DNA from: Candidatus Krumholzibacteriia bacterium
Lineage (GTDB): Bacteria; Krumholzibacteriota; Krumholzibacteriia; WVZY01; JAKEHA01
NCBI GenBank assembly: GCA_025923935.1
Contig: JAICFA010000003.1
Span: 1-39,271 of the forward strand
Direction: 5' to 3'
Length of the DNA: 39,271 nucleotides
Shown: piece after piece, positions 1 to 7,753 of the stretch
Position numbering within the stretch: position 1 is the first letter of the stretch
Layout: each line of letters begins with the position of its first letter
The notes under the pieces: model-generated
The model's database searches: none
What the model was told of the DNA's origin: nothing
What the model saw: the letters and a program-made list of their open reading frames with translations, nothing else
Made by a program: the position numbers and the translations under genes

Positions 1-209
1 GCCGGCCGGCCCGCGCGACCCCCCGTGGACCGCGTCTCTCGCCGCCGAATCCAGCCTTTGCGCTCCATACGTAGCAGATGTTGGCGTGCGCCTTCGTCGG
101 AAATGTGGCTATGGACGGCGAGCTCGGCGATGGTGGCCCCGCCGCGCTCGCGCATGTACAACAGCATGCCTCGGCAGGTATCGGACAGGGCCTCAATTGG
201 ACTACTCAA
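1..209 (-). CDS. Winged-helix transcriptional regulator, COG2345/SufR-like (N-terminal part, truncated by window edge)
   Basis: This gene is not in the ORF track because it runs off the left edge. The minus strand reads LSSPIEALSDTCRGMLLYM, then a helix-turn-helix region with TIAELAVHSHISDEGARQHL, then LLRMERKGWIRRRE and a Gly/Arg/Pro-rich turn ending GRAGRP. This order (recognition helix, LxxLExxGL-like wing, RGRP-type turn) is typical of the ArsR-like COG2345 family, whose best-known members (SufR) bind an Fe-S cluster through C-terminal cysteines. That C-terminal part lies outside the window, so cofactor and targets cannot be judged. I chose the TTG start because GGGAGG lies four bases upstream; the first in-frame ATG would cut into the DNA-binding domain. 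The gene diverges from nadE across about 175 bases. The family call is fairly sure, the start less so. Confidence 0.65.
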   Translation of the reverse strand, partial: MSSPIEALSDTCRGMLLYMRERGGATIAELAVHSHISDEGARQHLLRMERKGWIRRRETRSTGGRAGRP

Positions 210-317
210 ACAGCCTCCCGGCGACCAGACGCCCTCGGGGATCGGGTCGCATTTCTGCACAGGGGTCGGGTACGGCCAAAAGCGTATGCCTTTCACCCAG
301 TAAAATCTAGGTCAATA

Positions 318-332
318 TTAGCGCCAAGCTAA
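318..332. promoter_or_regulatory. Small inverted repeat between regulator and nadE
   Basis: TTAGC, a five-base gap, then GCTAA forms a perfect two-fold symmetric site in the AT-richer centre of the divergent intergenic region. Dimeric winged-helix regulators often bind such sites next to their own gene, so it is a candidate operator. The arms are only five bases, so chance is a real alternative. Confidence 0.25.
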
Positions 333-344
333 ATCGAGGCGCCG

Positions 345-374
345 TTTTCCGGGAGGGGAAAGCGGTTGTATACT
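345..374 (+). promoter_or_regulatory. Possible nadE promoter with very short leader
   Basis: TATACT matches the -10 consensus at five of six bases and lies 10 bases before the nadE ATG. A weak -35 (TTTTCC) is 18 bases upstream. Transcription would start about four bases before the ATG, giving a nearly leaderless mRNA. This fits the lack of a Shine-Dalgarno sequence at normal distance; the GGGAGGGG run is over 25 bases away. Confidence 0.35.
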
Positions 375-384
375 CCGTGCGAGC

Positions 385-2031
385 ATGCGCATTGCCCTGG
401 TCCAAACCAACCCCGTCGTCGGCGACATCGAAGGCAACCTCGGGCGCGTCCAGCGCGCCCTCGATCGCGCGCGCGCCTCGCACGCCGATCTGGCGGTCTT
501 TCACGAGCTGGTTCTCAGCGGATATCCGCCGCAGGACCTGCTCGAGCGCCGCGATTTCATCGGCGAGTGCGAGACGGCGCTCGCCCGGCTCGTCGAGTTT
601 TCGTCCCGGCTCGGCGGCATGGGTATCGTGGTCGGCGTTCCGCTCCCGGCGCGCGCCGCTGCCGGCAAGACGGTCGCGAATAGCGCCGTGCTCATCGCTG
701 GCGGCCGCATGCTCCATCGCCACGACAAGCTCTTGCTTCCCACCTACGACGTGTTCGACGAGGCGCGCCATTTCGCCCCGGGCGAAAGCGCACAGCCCGT
801 TTCGTTCGGCGGCGAGAGGTTGGGCATCTCGGTGTGCGAGGACGCCTGGAACGATCCCGACTTGTGCCGGCCGGCGCTCTACCGCGTCGATCCCATCGCC
901 ATGCTCGCAAAAAAGGGCGCGTCTCTCATGATCAACATTTCTGCGTCGCCGTTTTCCGCCGGAAAAGAAGCTTTCCGCGCCGAGCTGGTGAAGAGCCACG
1001 CGCGCCGGCACCGCGTGCCGTTCATCATGGTCAACCAGGTGGGCGGCAACGACGAGCTCGTGTTCGACGGCTGCAGTTTGTTTGCGGACGCGAACGGCGA
1101 GCTGCGCGCGACACTGCCCGCGTTCCAAGAAGCGATGGAGATGGTGGACACCGCGACGGGCGCAGCGGAGGTGGTGCGCGCCCCGCTGCCCGAGCTCGAG
1201 AGCATCCAGCATGCGCTGGTATTGGGGCTGCGCGACTATTTCGCCAAGTGCGGGTTCACTCGCGCGGTGGTGGGGCTTTCCGGTGGGATCGATTCGGCGT
1301 TGGTGTTGTGCCTCGCGGCCGAAGCACTCGGTGCGGACAACGTGCTCGCCGTCGCCATGCCGTCGCCGTTTTCGTCGCCGCACAGTTTGGAGGATGCACG
1401 CGCGCTCGCGCACAACCTGGGTGTGCGCATCGAGGTGGTTCCCATCGAGGAGGCCATGAGCGCCTACGATCGCACGCTGGCGGGATTGTTGGCGGGCCAG
1501 CCCCGCGACGTCACCGAAGAGAACATCCAGGCGCGCATTCGCGGCAACGTGTTGATGGCGATCTCGAACAAATTCGGCCACATGGTGTTGTCGACCGGCA
1601 ACAAGAGCGAGCTCGCGGTGGGCTACTGCACGTTGTACGGCGACATGAGCGGCGGCTTGGCGCTCATCTCCGACGTTCCCAAGACCGCCGTGTACGCGCT
1701 GGCGCGGCGCATCAACGCGGCGCGCGCGGTGATTCCCGAGCGCATCCTGACGCGCGCACCCTCCGCCGAATTACGGCCCGATCAGAAAGACACCGATACC
1801 CTGCCGGCGTACGACGTGCTGGATCCGATACTCGACGCCTACATCGAGGACCGCAAGTCCATCGACGAGATCGTGGCCCTCGGCTTCGAGCGCGCCACCG
1901 TGGAATGGGTGGTCGCGGCCGTGCACAAGAACGAGTACAAGCGCAAGCAAGCCGCACCCGGCATCAAGGTGACATCGAAGGCGTTCGGGGTGGGCCGGCG
2001 CTTCCCGGTCGCGGCGCGCATGCGCGTGTAG
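385..2031 (+). CDS. nadE: Glutamine-dependent NAD+ synthetase
   Basis: Catalyses the last step of NAD+ synthesis: ATP-dependent amidation of nicotinic acid adenine dinucleotide, with ammonia released from glutamine. The 548 residues carry an N-terminal nitrilase-type glutaminase domain (about 1-265) and a C-terminal synthetase domain (about 275-548). The glutaminase triad is visible as Glu41 (FHELVLSGYPP), Lys115 (HDKLLLPTYD) and Cys151 (ISVCEDAW). The synthetase PP-loop is GLSGGIDSA near residue 300, and STGNKSELAVGY is also family-typical. Length fits the two-domain bacterial enzyme. The ATG at 385 begins exactly at the conserved MRIALVQTNPVVGD start, so it is well supported although no Shine-Dalgarno precedes it. 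The stop lies three bases before the next gene, so the two are probably cotranscribed. Confidence 0.97.
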   Translation: MRIALVQTNPVVGDIEGNLGRVQRALDRARASHADLAVFHELVLSGYPPQDLLERRDFIGECETALARLVEFSSRLGGMGIVVGVPLPARAAAGKTVANSAVLIAGGRMLHRHDKLLLPTYDVFDEARHFAPGESAQPVSFGGERLGISVCEDAWNDPDLCRPALYRVDPIAMLAKKGASLMINISASPFSAGKEAFRAELVKSHARRHRVPFIMVNQVGGNDELVFDGCSLFADANGELRATLPAFQEAMEMVDTATGAAEVVRAPLPELESIQHALVLGLRDYFAKCGFTRAVVGLSGGIDSALVLCLAAEALGADNVLAVAMPSPFSSPHSLEDARALAHNLGVRIEVVPIEEAMSAYDRTLAGLLAGQPRDVTEENIQARIRGNVLMAISNKFGHMVLSTGNKSELAVGYCTLYGDMSGGLALISDVPKTAVYALARRINAARAVIPERILTRAPSAELRPDQKDTDTLPAYDVLDPILDAYIEDRKSIDEIVALGFERATVEWVVAAVHKNEYKRKQAAPGIKVTSKAFGVGRRFPVAARMRV

Positions 2032-2034
2032 CGC

Positions 2035-2316
2035 ATGAGCGACCACGCGGCATTTCGTGCGTTGGTGAGCGGCCGCGTGCAAGGCGTGTTTTTTCGCGAC
2101 TCGACGCGGCGGCGCGCACAAGAGCTGCGACTCGCGGGCTGGGTGCGTAACTTGCCCGACGGTCGGGTGGAGGCGTATGCGGTCGGAACGCGCGACGCGT
2201 GCGAGGTACTGCTCGAGTTCTTGCGTACCGGTCCACCGCGTGCCAGCGTGACCCACGTCGACGTGAAATGGGAGTCTCCTGCGGCGCCGCTAGTGGGCGA
2301 GTTCGAGATTCGCTAG
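2035..2316 (+). CDS. acyP: Acylphosphatase
   Basis: Small cytoplasmic enzyme that hydrolyses acyl phosphates such as acetyl or carbamoyl phosphate. The 93 residues match the usual length of about 90-100. The catalytic-loop signature GRVQGVFFRDSTRRRAQ contains the phosphate-binding Arg21, and GWVRNLPDGRVEAYAVG contains the catalytic Asn39. The gene follows nadE with a three-base gap, so it is probably in the same transcript. Its last bases overlap the stop of the convergent thioesterase gene by four bases. The family assignment is firm; the physiological substrate is not known from sequence. Confidence 0.95.
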   Translation: MSDHAAFRALVSGRVQGVFFRDSTRRRAQELRLAGWVRNLPDGRVEAYAVGTRDACEVLLEFLRTGPPRASVTHVDVKWESPAAPLVGEFEIR

Positions 2317-2714
2317 CCTTGAAAGGGCGCGATGGCGGAGATGAGATACTCGGGGAAGCGGCGCGCCCGCTTGCTTTCATCCATGCACGCATGGCGCGTG
2401 AATCCGGTCGCGATGATGTCGTTTCCGCGCCGCGCCACATAATCGAACGTAACCACACGGCTGCGAATTTCGCGCACGGTGGTTTCGACGGCGAGCACGT
2501 CGGCGTAGTCGGCGCCCAGCAGGAAGCGCGCGCCGTATTCGATGACGGGGAGGAGCACACCGCTTGCTTCCAGCTCTTTGTAAGGATGTCCGGCCTCGCG
2601 CAACAGCCCGGTGCGGCCGATTTCAAACCATAAGAGGTAGCTGGAATGATGGGCGACACCCATGCGGTCGGTTTCGGCATAACGAACCGATATCGTTTCC
2701 ATGTGCGTGCGCAT
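2313..2714 (-). CDS. Acyl-CoA thioesterase, YbgC/4HBT hotdog family
   Basis: A hotdog-fold thioesterase of about 133 residues, the usual size. The signature RYAETDRMGVAHHSSYLLWFE places the catalytic Asp at residue 16, followed by the conserved His and Tyr. Family members hydrolyse acyl-CoA thioesters, and YbgC is linked to the Tol-Pal envelope system in other bacteria; no tol genes are seen here. The ORF track extends this frame far upstream, but the recognised domain begins at METISVRYAETD, so I place the start at the ATG at 2714. The ATG at 2702 is an equal alternative, and neither has a clear ribosome site. Stops of this gene and acyP overlap tail to tail. Confidence 0.88.
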   Translation of the reverse strand: MRTHMETISVRYAETDRMGVAHHSSYLLWFEIGRTGLLREAGHPYKELEASGVLLPVIEYGARFLLGADYADVLAVETTVREIRSRVVTFDYVARRGNDIIATGFTRHACMDESKRARRFPEYLISAIAPFQG

Positions 2715-2738
2715 TACCGGACCGTACCAGAAAGCCGG

Positions 2739-2768
2739 TTTACAGCGCCAGGCCGGGTTGCATATAGT
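2739..2768 (+). promoter_or_regulatory. Probable sigma70-type promoter of pruA
   Basis: TTTACA and TATAGT each match the consensus at five of six positions and are separated by 18 bases. Transcription would start near 2775, giving a leader of about 50 bases that contains the GAGGAG ribosome site before the pruA ATG. The elements overlap the region just upstream of the divergent thioesterase start. Confidence 0.55.
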
Positions 2769-2824
2769 AGAAGGCGCCGCATTTCGCCGAACCGATAACC
2801 ATCGTTTCACATCGAGGAGTTCCG

Positions 2825-4378
2825 ATGCCCACGCCATTCGTGAATGAGCCGCTGTCCAATTTCGGCGACCCCGCCGTGGCGGCGAAGATGCAGCACGCCA
2901 TCGACGAGGTGCGCGCCGAGCTCGGCCGCGATTACCCGCTGGTGATCGACGGCGAAAAGATAAAGACCAACGCCACCATCGCGTCACTCGACCCGTCCAA
3001 CCCGGGTGCGATCGTCGGCCGCGTCTCCGAAGGATCCCGCGAGCACGCCGAGCGCGCGATGAACGCCGCACTTGCGCGCTTCCAGACGTGGCAGCACGTC
3101 GCCCCTGAAGAGCGCGCGTCCTATTTGTTCAAAGCGGCGAAGACGATTCGCGACCGCAAGTTCTACTACGCGGCCATTCTGGTGTTCGAAGTGGGAAAGA
3201 GCTGGGCGGAAGCCGACGCCGACGTCGCCGAGACCATCGACTTTTTGGAATTCTACGGCCGCGAAGCGCTCCGTTACGCCTCCGAGCAGCCTGTCACCAA
3301 GATCGACGGCGAAGACAATGCGCTGGTGTACATCCCGCTGGGTGTGGGCGCGGTGATTCCGCCCTGGAATTTCCCGATGGCCATCATGGCGGGTATGACG
3401 ACCGCCGCCATTGTGACCGGCAACACGGTGGTGCTGAAACCGTCGAGCGATTCGCCGGTGATCGCGGCCAAATTCGTCGATCTGTTGCACGAAGTCGGTC
3501 TGCCGGGCGGTGTGGTGAATTTCGTCCCCGGTGGTGGCGGCGAAGTGGGTGGCTATCTGGTCTCGCATCCGAAAACTCGTTTCATCGCGTTCACCGGATC
3601 GAAAGAAGTCGGACTGCACATCAATCAGGAAGCTGCCACACCGCGCAAGGGACAGATCTGGATCAAGCGCGCGGTATTGGAAATGGGTGGCAAGGACTCC
3701 ATCGTCGTCGACGACGACGTCGATCTGGACGAAGCGGTCAAGGGCGTGGTCGCCTCCGCCTTCGGGTTCCAAGGGCAGAAGTGCTCGGCGTGCTCGCGTG
3801 CCATCGTGCACGATAAAGTCTACGACGCGTTCGTGTCGCGCTTGGTGCCGCTGGTGAACGCCATCAAGCAAGGCCCGCCCGCGGAATCGAAGGACAATTA
3901 CATGGGTCCGGTGGTGAACGAGAAAGCTGCCAACGACATTCTGGGTTACATCGAGACCGGAAAGGCGGAGGGCAAGCTCCTCGCCGGCGGCATGCGCGCG
4001 GCGGGCGAGGGTTATTTCATCCAGCCCACCGTCTTCGGCGACATTCCGCCCGACGCCACGATCTCGCAGGAGGAAATCTTCGGGCCGGTGCTGGCGCTCA
4101 TCCGTGCGAAGGACTTCGACGACGCGCTGAAAATCGCGAATAACACCGAGTTCGGATTGACGGGCGCGGTGTATTCCAACAATCGCGACCATCTGGAGCG
4201 CGCGCGCCGCGAGTTCCACGTCGGCAATTTGTACTTCAATCGCAAGTGCACCGGTGCCATGGTCGGTGTCCATCCCTTCGGGGGCTTCAACATGTCGGGC
4301 ACCGACAGCAAGGCGGGCGGACGGGACTACTTGTTGTTGTTCATGCAGGCCAAGGCGATGTCGGAAAAGATACGGTGA
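2825..4378 (+). CDS. pruA: L-glutamate gamma-semialdehyde dehydrogenase (1-pyrroline-5-carboxylate dehydrogenase)
   Basis: Oxidises glutamate semialdehyde to glutamate with NAD+, the second step of proline degradation. The 517 residues equal the length of the stand-alone RocA/PruA type. Visible landmarks are IPPWNFPMAIMAG and VLKPSSDSP (coenzyme binding), FTGSKEVGLHINQEA, the general base Glu286 in AVLEMGGKDS and the catalytic Cys320 in GFQGQKCSACSR. EEIFGPVLALI near the C terminus is also typical. The ATG follows GAGGAGTTCCG, a good ribosome site. No proline dehydrogenase gene is adjacent. The stop overlaps the GTG start of the following membrane glycosyltransferase (GTGA), so the two are probably translationally coupled although unrelated in function. 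Confidence 0.96.
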   Translation: MPTPFVNEPLSNFGDPAVAAKMQHAIDEVRAELGRDYPLVIDGEKIKTNATIASLDPSNPGAIVGRVSEGSREHAERAMNAALARFQTWQHVAPEERASYLFKAAKTIRDRKFYYAAILVFEVGKSWAEADADVAETIDFLEFYGREALRYASEQPVTKIDGEDNALVYIPLGVGAVIPPWNFPMAIMAGMTTAAIVTGNTVVLKPSSDSPVIAAKFVDLLHEVGLPGGVVNFVPGGGGEVGGYLVSHPKTRFIAFTGSKEVGLHINQEAATPRKGQIWIKRAVLEMGGKDSIVVDDDVDLDEAVKGVVASAFGFQGQKCSACSRAIVHDKVYDAFVSRLVPLVNAIKQGPPAESKDNYMGPVVNEKAANDILGYIETGKAEGKLLAGGMRAAGEGYFIQPTVFGDIPPDATISQEEIFGPVLALIRAKDFDDALKIANNTEFGLTGAVYSNNRDHLERARREFHVGNLYFNRKCTGAMVGVHPFGGFNMSGTDSKAGGRDYLLLFMQAKAMSEKIR

Positions 4379-5667
4379 CGAATGCCGTGACGCGCGGCAC
4401 GGCGTGGGCCGTGATGCTAGTGGTGGCCGCGGTGGCGCGGCTGGTCTTCGCCGGTGCCGTGGTGGGACTCGACGCACCGCTCAAGGGCGACGAAGCCGAC
4501 TATCACGCCATCGCGGTGAATGTGCTGCACGGGGACGGATTCGCGTCCGGTGATGGATTCGCCACCGCGCGCCGGCCTCCCGCATACCCCATATTTCTGG
4601 CGAGTGTGTACGCCGTCGCGGGAGAGAGTCCACGCGCGGGGCGGGTGGTGCAAGCACTCCTCGGTGTCGCGGTAGTGGCGCTAACCGGACTGGTGGCGCG
4701 GCGCTTCTTCGGTTCGACGGTCGCATTCTTGGCTGCCGCACTCGCGGCTCTCAATCCGTTTCTGATTTTCATTTCCGGCTACCTGCTCACCGAAAATCTC
4801 TATCTCTTGTGCTTGCTCGGCGCGCTTCTCGTCGCGCACGCCCCGCGGGGGTGGACGTCGTCGCGCACGCGCGCTGTGCTGGCCGGGATTCTGCTCGGTG
4901 TCGCGACCCTCGCGCGTCCCACTGGACTTCCCATGTTCGAGTGGATGGTGGCGATGGTGCTCTTGCTCGCGGAGTCTTCGTGGCGAATGCGCATCGCGCG
5001 CGCGGCATTGGCCGTGGCGGCATTCGCGCTCGTCTTGATGCCTTGGTACGCGCGCAATGCCTCGGTAGTTGGTGGCTGGGTGCTCACTACCCACGGCGGC
5101 ATCACCTTCCTGCAAGGCAACAACGAGCGGGTGGCGCAGGAGCCCGGTTGGCGCGGCGGCGCGGCTCCGTTGGACGTTCTCCCTCGTATCGACGAGCTCT
5201 CGAAGATGGACGAGCTCGCGCGCGACCGGCTTGCGTGGGAACTGGGCCGCACCTATTTGCGCACGCACCCAGGTGACGTGCCCAGGCTGGTGCTGTGGAA
5301 GATGGTGCGTTACTGGCGGCTCAAGAGTGACATGGGCCTGAGTGGAATTCGTAGCGGCTGGTGGTTCAACAAGGACTCGGCGCTGGGACGCTTCGCCGCC
5401 AATGTCGACGTGGGATTCGTGTACGCGGTGGTCGTGCTGCCGCTTTTCGTGTTAGGACTGGTGATCACGCGGCGGCGATGGCGCGAGCTTTCGTTATTGT
5501 ACGGCGTCCTCATCGTCCACACCGCGGTAGCAGCGGTTTTCTACGGCTCGCTGCGCTCGCGCATTCCCATCGAGCCCGTCATGTGCATGTTCGCCGCGTC
5601 GGCCGCCTTCGTGCTCGCGCGGCGCTTCACGAGGCCGCTGCGCGCCAGCCCGACGACGAACATGTAA
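4375..5667 (+). CDS. GT-C type membrane glycosyltransferase (PMT/ArnT-like, family 39-like)
   Basis: Multi-pass inner-membrane protein of about 430 residues. A first hydrophobic helix (AVMLVVAAVARLVFAGAVV) is followed by a periplasmic loop with KGDEADYHAIA, whose acidic pair matches the DE/DD motif that GT-C enzymes use to bind polyprenyl-phosphate sugars. About ten more hydrophobic segments follow, and the end RSRIPIEPVMCMFAASAAF is common in this family. Likely role: moving a sugar from a lipid carrier to an envelope acceptor; neither is predictable. The ORF track starts earlier, but the coding start is the GTG that overlaps the pruA stop. The 3' end overlaps the convergent O-antigen ligase gene by 127 bases, an unusually long tail-to-tail overlap. 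Confidence 0.82.
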   Translation: MTNAVTRGTAWAVMLVVAAVARLVFAGAVVGLDAPLKGDEADYHAIAVNVLHGDGFASGDGFATARRPPAYPIFLASVYAVAGESPRAGRVVQALLGVAVVALTGLVARRFFGSTVAFLAAALAALNPFLIFISGYLLTENLYLLCLLGALLVAHAPRGWTSSRTRAVLAGILLGVATLARPTGLPMFEWMVAMVLLLAESSWRMRIARAALAVAAFALVLMPWYARNASVVGGWVLTTHGGITFLQGNNERVAQEPGWRGGAAPLDVLPRIDELSKMDELARDRLAWELGRTYLRTHPGDVPRLVLWKMVRYWRLKSDMGLSGIRSGWWFNKDSALGRFAANVDVGFVYAVVVLPLFVLGLVITRRRWRELSLLYGVLIVHTAVAAVFYGSLRSRIPIEPVMCMFAASAAFVLARRFTRPLRASPTTNM

Positions 5668-6839
5668 GCGAGAAATACTTCGCTGTCGTCGATATTGTTT
5701 TCGGTGAGTGAGCCCGCCAGCACTGCCGCCGTCACCGCCAGCGCCCCCGCGGCATAGTGCCGCTCGAGCGATCCTTTCGCCGCCCGCCGTACCCGTCCGA
5801 TGAGCATAGCCACCAATGCCGCGAAATACGCCACCAGCGGAACGAAGCCCAGCAGTCCGCGCGTCGCCAACACGTGCAGGAACACGTTGTGCGAGTCGAC
5901 GGTGGTGCGCGCCGCGCGGCCCTGCAAGCGCAGTGCTGCTTCCGTCGAATAGTCGCCCATGCCCACGCCGAGGAGCGGGTGGTCGAGGAACATGTGCCAC
6001 GACATGTCCCACAACACTAGCCGCGTGCCGACGTTGCGGTCCGGCTCCGACGTCGCCATGGTGGTGACCGCAATGGTGCGCCCTTGGTCGCGCGCGTAGA
6101 ACAGCGTGAACGCAACTAGGATCGCGACGCCGAGGATCCCGGCCGCCGCCACGGTACGGCTGCGGAGCGTGACCGCGAGCACCGCGACGCCGGCGAACAG
6201 TGCCAGCCACGCGCCCCGCGTCATGGTGAACAACAATGCCGCAAACTCGGCGACGAGGATGACGACCAACAAGCGCCGTCCGCGTCCGATGCGCGACGTG
6301 GCTGCCATGGCCGCGTGCAACACGATCATTTGATAGAGCACGCCCGCGAAGGTGGTGGTGTACAGCGTTCCGCCCACGCGGTGCTCGGCGGCGATGCGTA
6401 TCGGGCCAAGCTCGATGCCGCCCGCGCGCTGCAAGAAGGCAAGACCGCACGCCAAGGCACTCGACGCGGCCAGCGTCCAAAAGGCGGCGTCGCGCACACG
6501 CACACGGGCAATGTGTCCGCCCACCAAAAAACACACCGCCAGCTGCCAGTACGATTTCCAATCCTTGAAGGCGCGCGCCGTGTCGTCCGACATGAGCACC
6601 GACGGGAGCGCGGAGAGCACGAGCACGAGGGATGCGAGCAAGAATCGGTCGCGCGTGGCGGTGTCGGACGCGTCGTTGCGTGGACTCCCGGCGAACTTCC
6701 ACAGCATCCACGCCAGCAATGCCAGGCCCAGCGACGCATTCACGCCGGCGATACCGAAGGGAATGAAAAAGGCGAGGCAAACGAAGGCGATCTGAAACAG
6801 ACGGTCGGAGAGGGCGGCCAGGCGCGGTGACACGCGCAT
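5541..6839 (-). CDS. O-antigen ligase / Wzy-C family membrane protein (copy 1)
   Basis: Predicted inner-membrane protein of 432 residues with about eleven hydrophobic segments. The large periplasmic loop carries the Wzy_C pattern: GTRLVLWDMSWHMFLDHPLLG, GVGMGDY and then DSHNVFLHVLATRGLLGF. Proteins of this family either ligate O-antigen or other glycans from undecaprenyl diphosphate to lipid A core, or polymerise repeat units; sequence alone does not separate these. I start at the ATG giving MRVSPRLAAL, which lies two bases after the stop of the upstream PorV-like gene; the longer ORF is not needed. The C-terminal tail (after about residue 390) is hydrophilic and is encoded inside the overlap with the plus-strand glycosyltransferase. 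It is the last gene of a three-gene coupled unit. Confidence 0.85.
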   Translation of the reverse strand: MRVSPRLAALSDRLFQIAFVCLAFFIPFGIAGVNASLGLALLAWMLWKFAGSPRNDASDTATRDRFLLASLVLVLSALPSVLMSDDTARAFKDWKSYWQLAVCFLVGGHIARVRVRDAAFWTLAASSALACGLAFLQRAGGIELGPIRIAAEHRVGGTLYTTTFAGVLYQMIVLHAAMAATSRIGRGRRLLVVILVAEFAALLFTMTRGAWLALFAGVAVLAVTLRSRTVAAAGILGVAILVAFTLFYARDQGRTIAVTTMATSEPDRNVGTRLVLWDMSWHMFLDHPLLGVGMGDYSTEAALRLQGRAARTTVDSHNVFLHVLATRGLLGFVPLVAYFAALVAMLIGRVRRAAKGSLERHYAAGALAVTAAVLAGSLTENNIDDSEVFLAYMFVVGLARSGLVKRRASTKAADAANMHMTGSMGMRERSEP

Positions 6840-6841
6840 GT

Positions 6842-7753
6842 CTAGATGCGAACGGCGAGCGAGACGCGGTGCGTATTGCCCAGCGCTTCGTCGTCGTCGA
6901 TGCTGGCGCCGTAGTGCAGCGAAAGCCGGTCGACTTTCACGCTCACGCCGAAGGAAGGAATGGTGCGCGGCTCGGTAGAGGATAGCCACGAGACGCCGCC
7001 GCGCAGTGCGACGTGCGAGAAGAAGTACTCGGTCTCGGCGCCCACCGACATGCGCGCCCAGTTGCCGTAGCTGCGCACGACGTCCGCCGCCAACGCCAAC
7101 GGTCCACTTTTCCGGGCGACACCGATAATGTACTCCGGCTCCTTCTTGTAGTCGTGGCCGTCGTCGAAGTTGTAACGCGAGAAGAGATCACGTCCCACTA
7201 GCGCCACCCGCCATTTTTGCGAGAGGGAAAGGGTGCCGCCAAAGTCGACGGAGGTCCCCCAGGCGTCGAAACCATCGACACCGCTGGACGACATGAACGC
7301 CGAGATCCCCAATCCGAACGATACCAACGGCTCGGGGGTGAACGCGTACGCGATCCGCAAATAATTTTCGCTGTAGGTCTCGTCGCCGGCGACGTCGGCG
7401 CTGAAGTTGGTCAGCATCGCACCCGCCGCGTGGGTGGCCGCACCGGTTTCCTGTCGCGATCGTGTCAGCGGCATCGCGTACACCAGCTGCGACTGTCCCG
7501 CCGAGACCCCTTCCATGAGCTGCAAGTACGACGCGCCCACCACGCGTCCCGCATGCGCAATTCCCGCCGGGTTCCAGTCGACCGCGCTTTCATCGTCCGC
7601 GACGGCGATGAAGGCACCGCCCATGCCCCACGCGCGCGCACCATACGCGGGCAGTTTGAAAGCGCCTCCCTGCGACGACTCCGCCGCGGCGCGGCCCGCC
7701 AGAGCAATCGCGAACGCGAGAACGACAGCGATGATGCGGATGCGCGGCGTCAT
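6842..7753 (-). CDS. PorV/UPF0164-like outer-membrane beta-barrel protein
   Basis: 303 residues. An N-terminal signal peptide (RIRIIAVVLAFAIALAGRAAA) is followed by GARAWGMGGAFIAVADDESAVDWNPAG, which breaks down into the family hallmarks WGMGGAFIAVADD and DWNPAG seen in PorV (LptO), PorQ and UPF0164 proteins. The rest alternates hydrophobic and polar residues as in a barrel and ends in an aromatic/hydrophobic strand (VSLAVRI). In type IX secretion, PorV is the barrel that receives cargo C-terminal domains; whether this protein does that here is inference. The start is the ATG overlapping the stop of the FlgD-Ig gene (ATGA). The next gene starts two bases after its stop. The upstream extension in the ORF track overlaps the neighbouring gene and lacks a signal peptide, so I rejected it. 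Confidence 0.85.
   Translation of the reverse strand: MTPRIRIIAVVLAFAIALAGRAAAESSQGGAFKLPAYGARAWGMGGAFIAVADDESAVDWNPAGIAHAGRVVGASYLQLMEGVSAGQSQLVYAMPLTRSRQETGAATHAAGAMLTNFSADVAGDETYSENYLRIAYAFTPEPLVSFGLGISAFMSSSGVDGFDAWGTSVDFGGTLSLSQKWRVALVGRDLFSRYNFDDGHDYKKEPEYIIGVARKSGPLALAADVVRSYGNWARMSVGAETEYFFSHVALRGGVSWLSSTEPRTIPSFGVSVKVDRLSLHYGASIDDDEALGNTHRVSLAVRI

Noticed and set aside
307-1581. 424-residue minus-strand ORF opposite nadE
   Set aside because: Arg/His-rich, low-hydrophobicity translation typical of antisense frames in GC-rich genes; nadE is unmistakable on the other strand.
2984-4477. 497-residue minus-strand ORF opposite pruA
   Set aside because: Antisense shadow with no recognisable domain; pruA has complete catalytic motifs.
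5494-6780. 428-residue minus-strand ORF in another frame of the O-antigen ligase
   Set aside because: Arg/His-rich frame; the ligase frame shows membrane helices and Wzy_C motifs.
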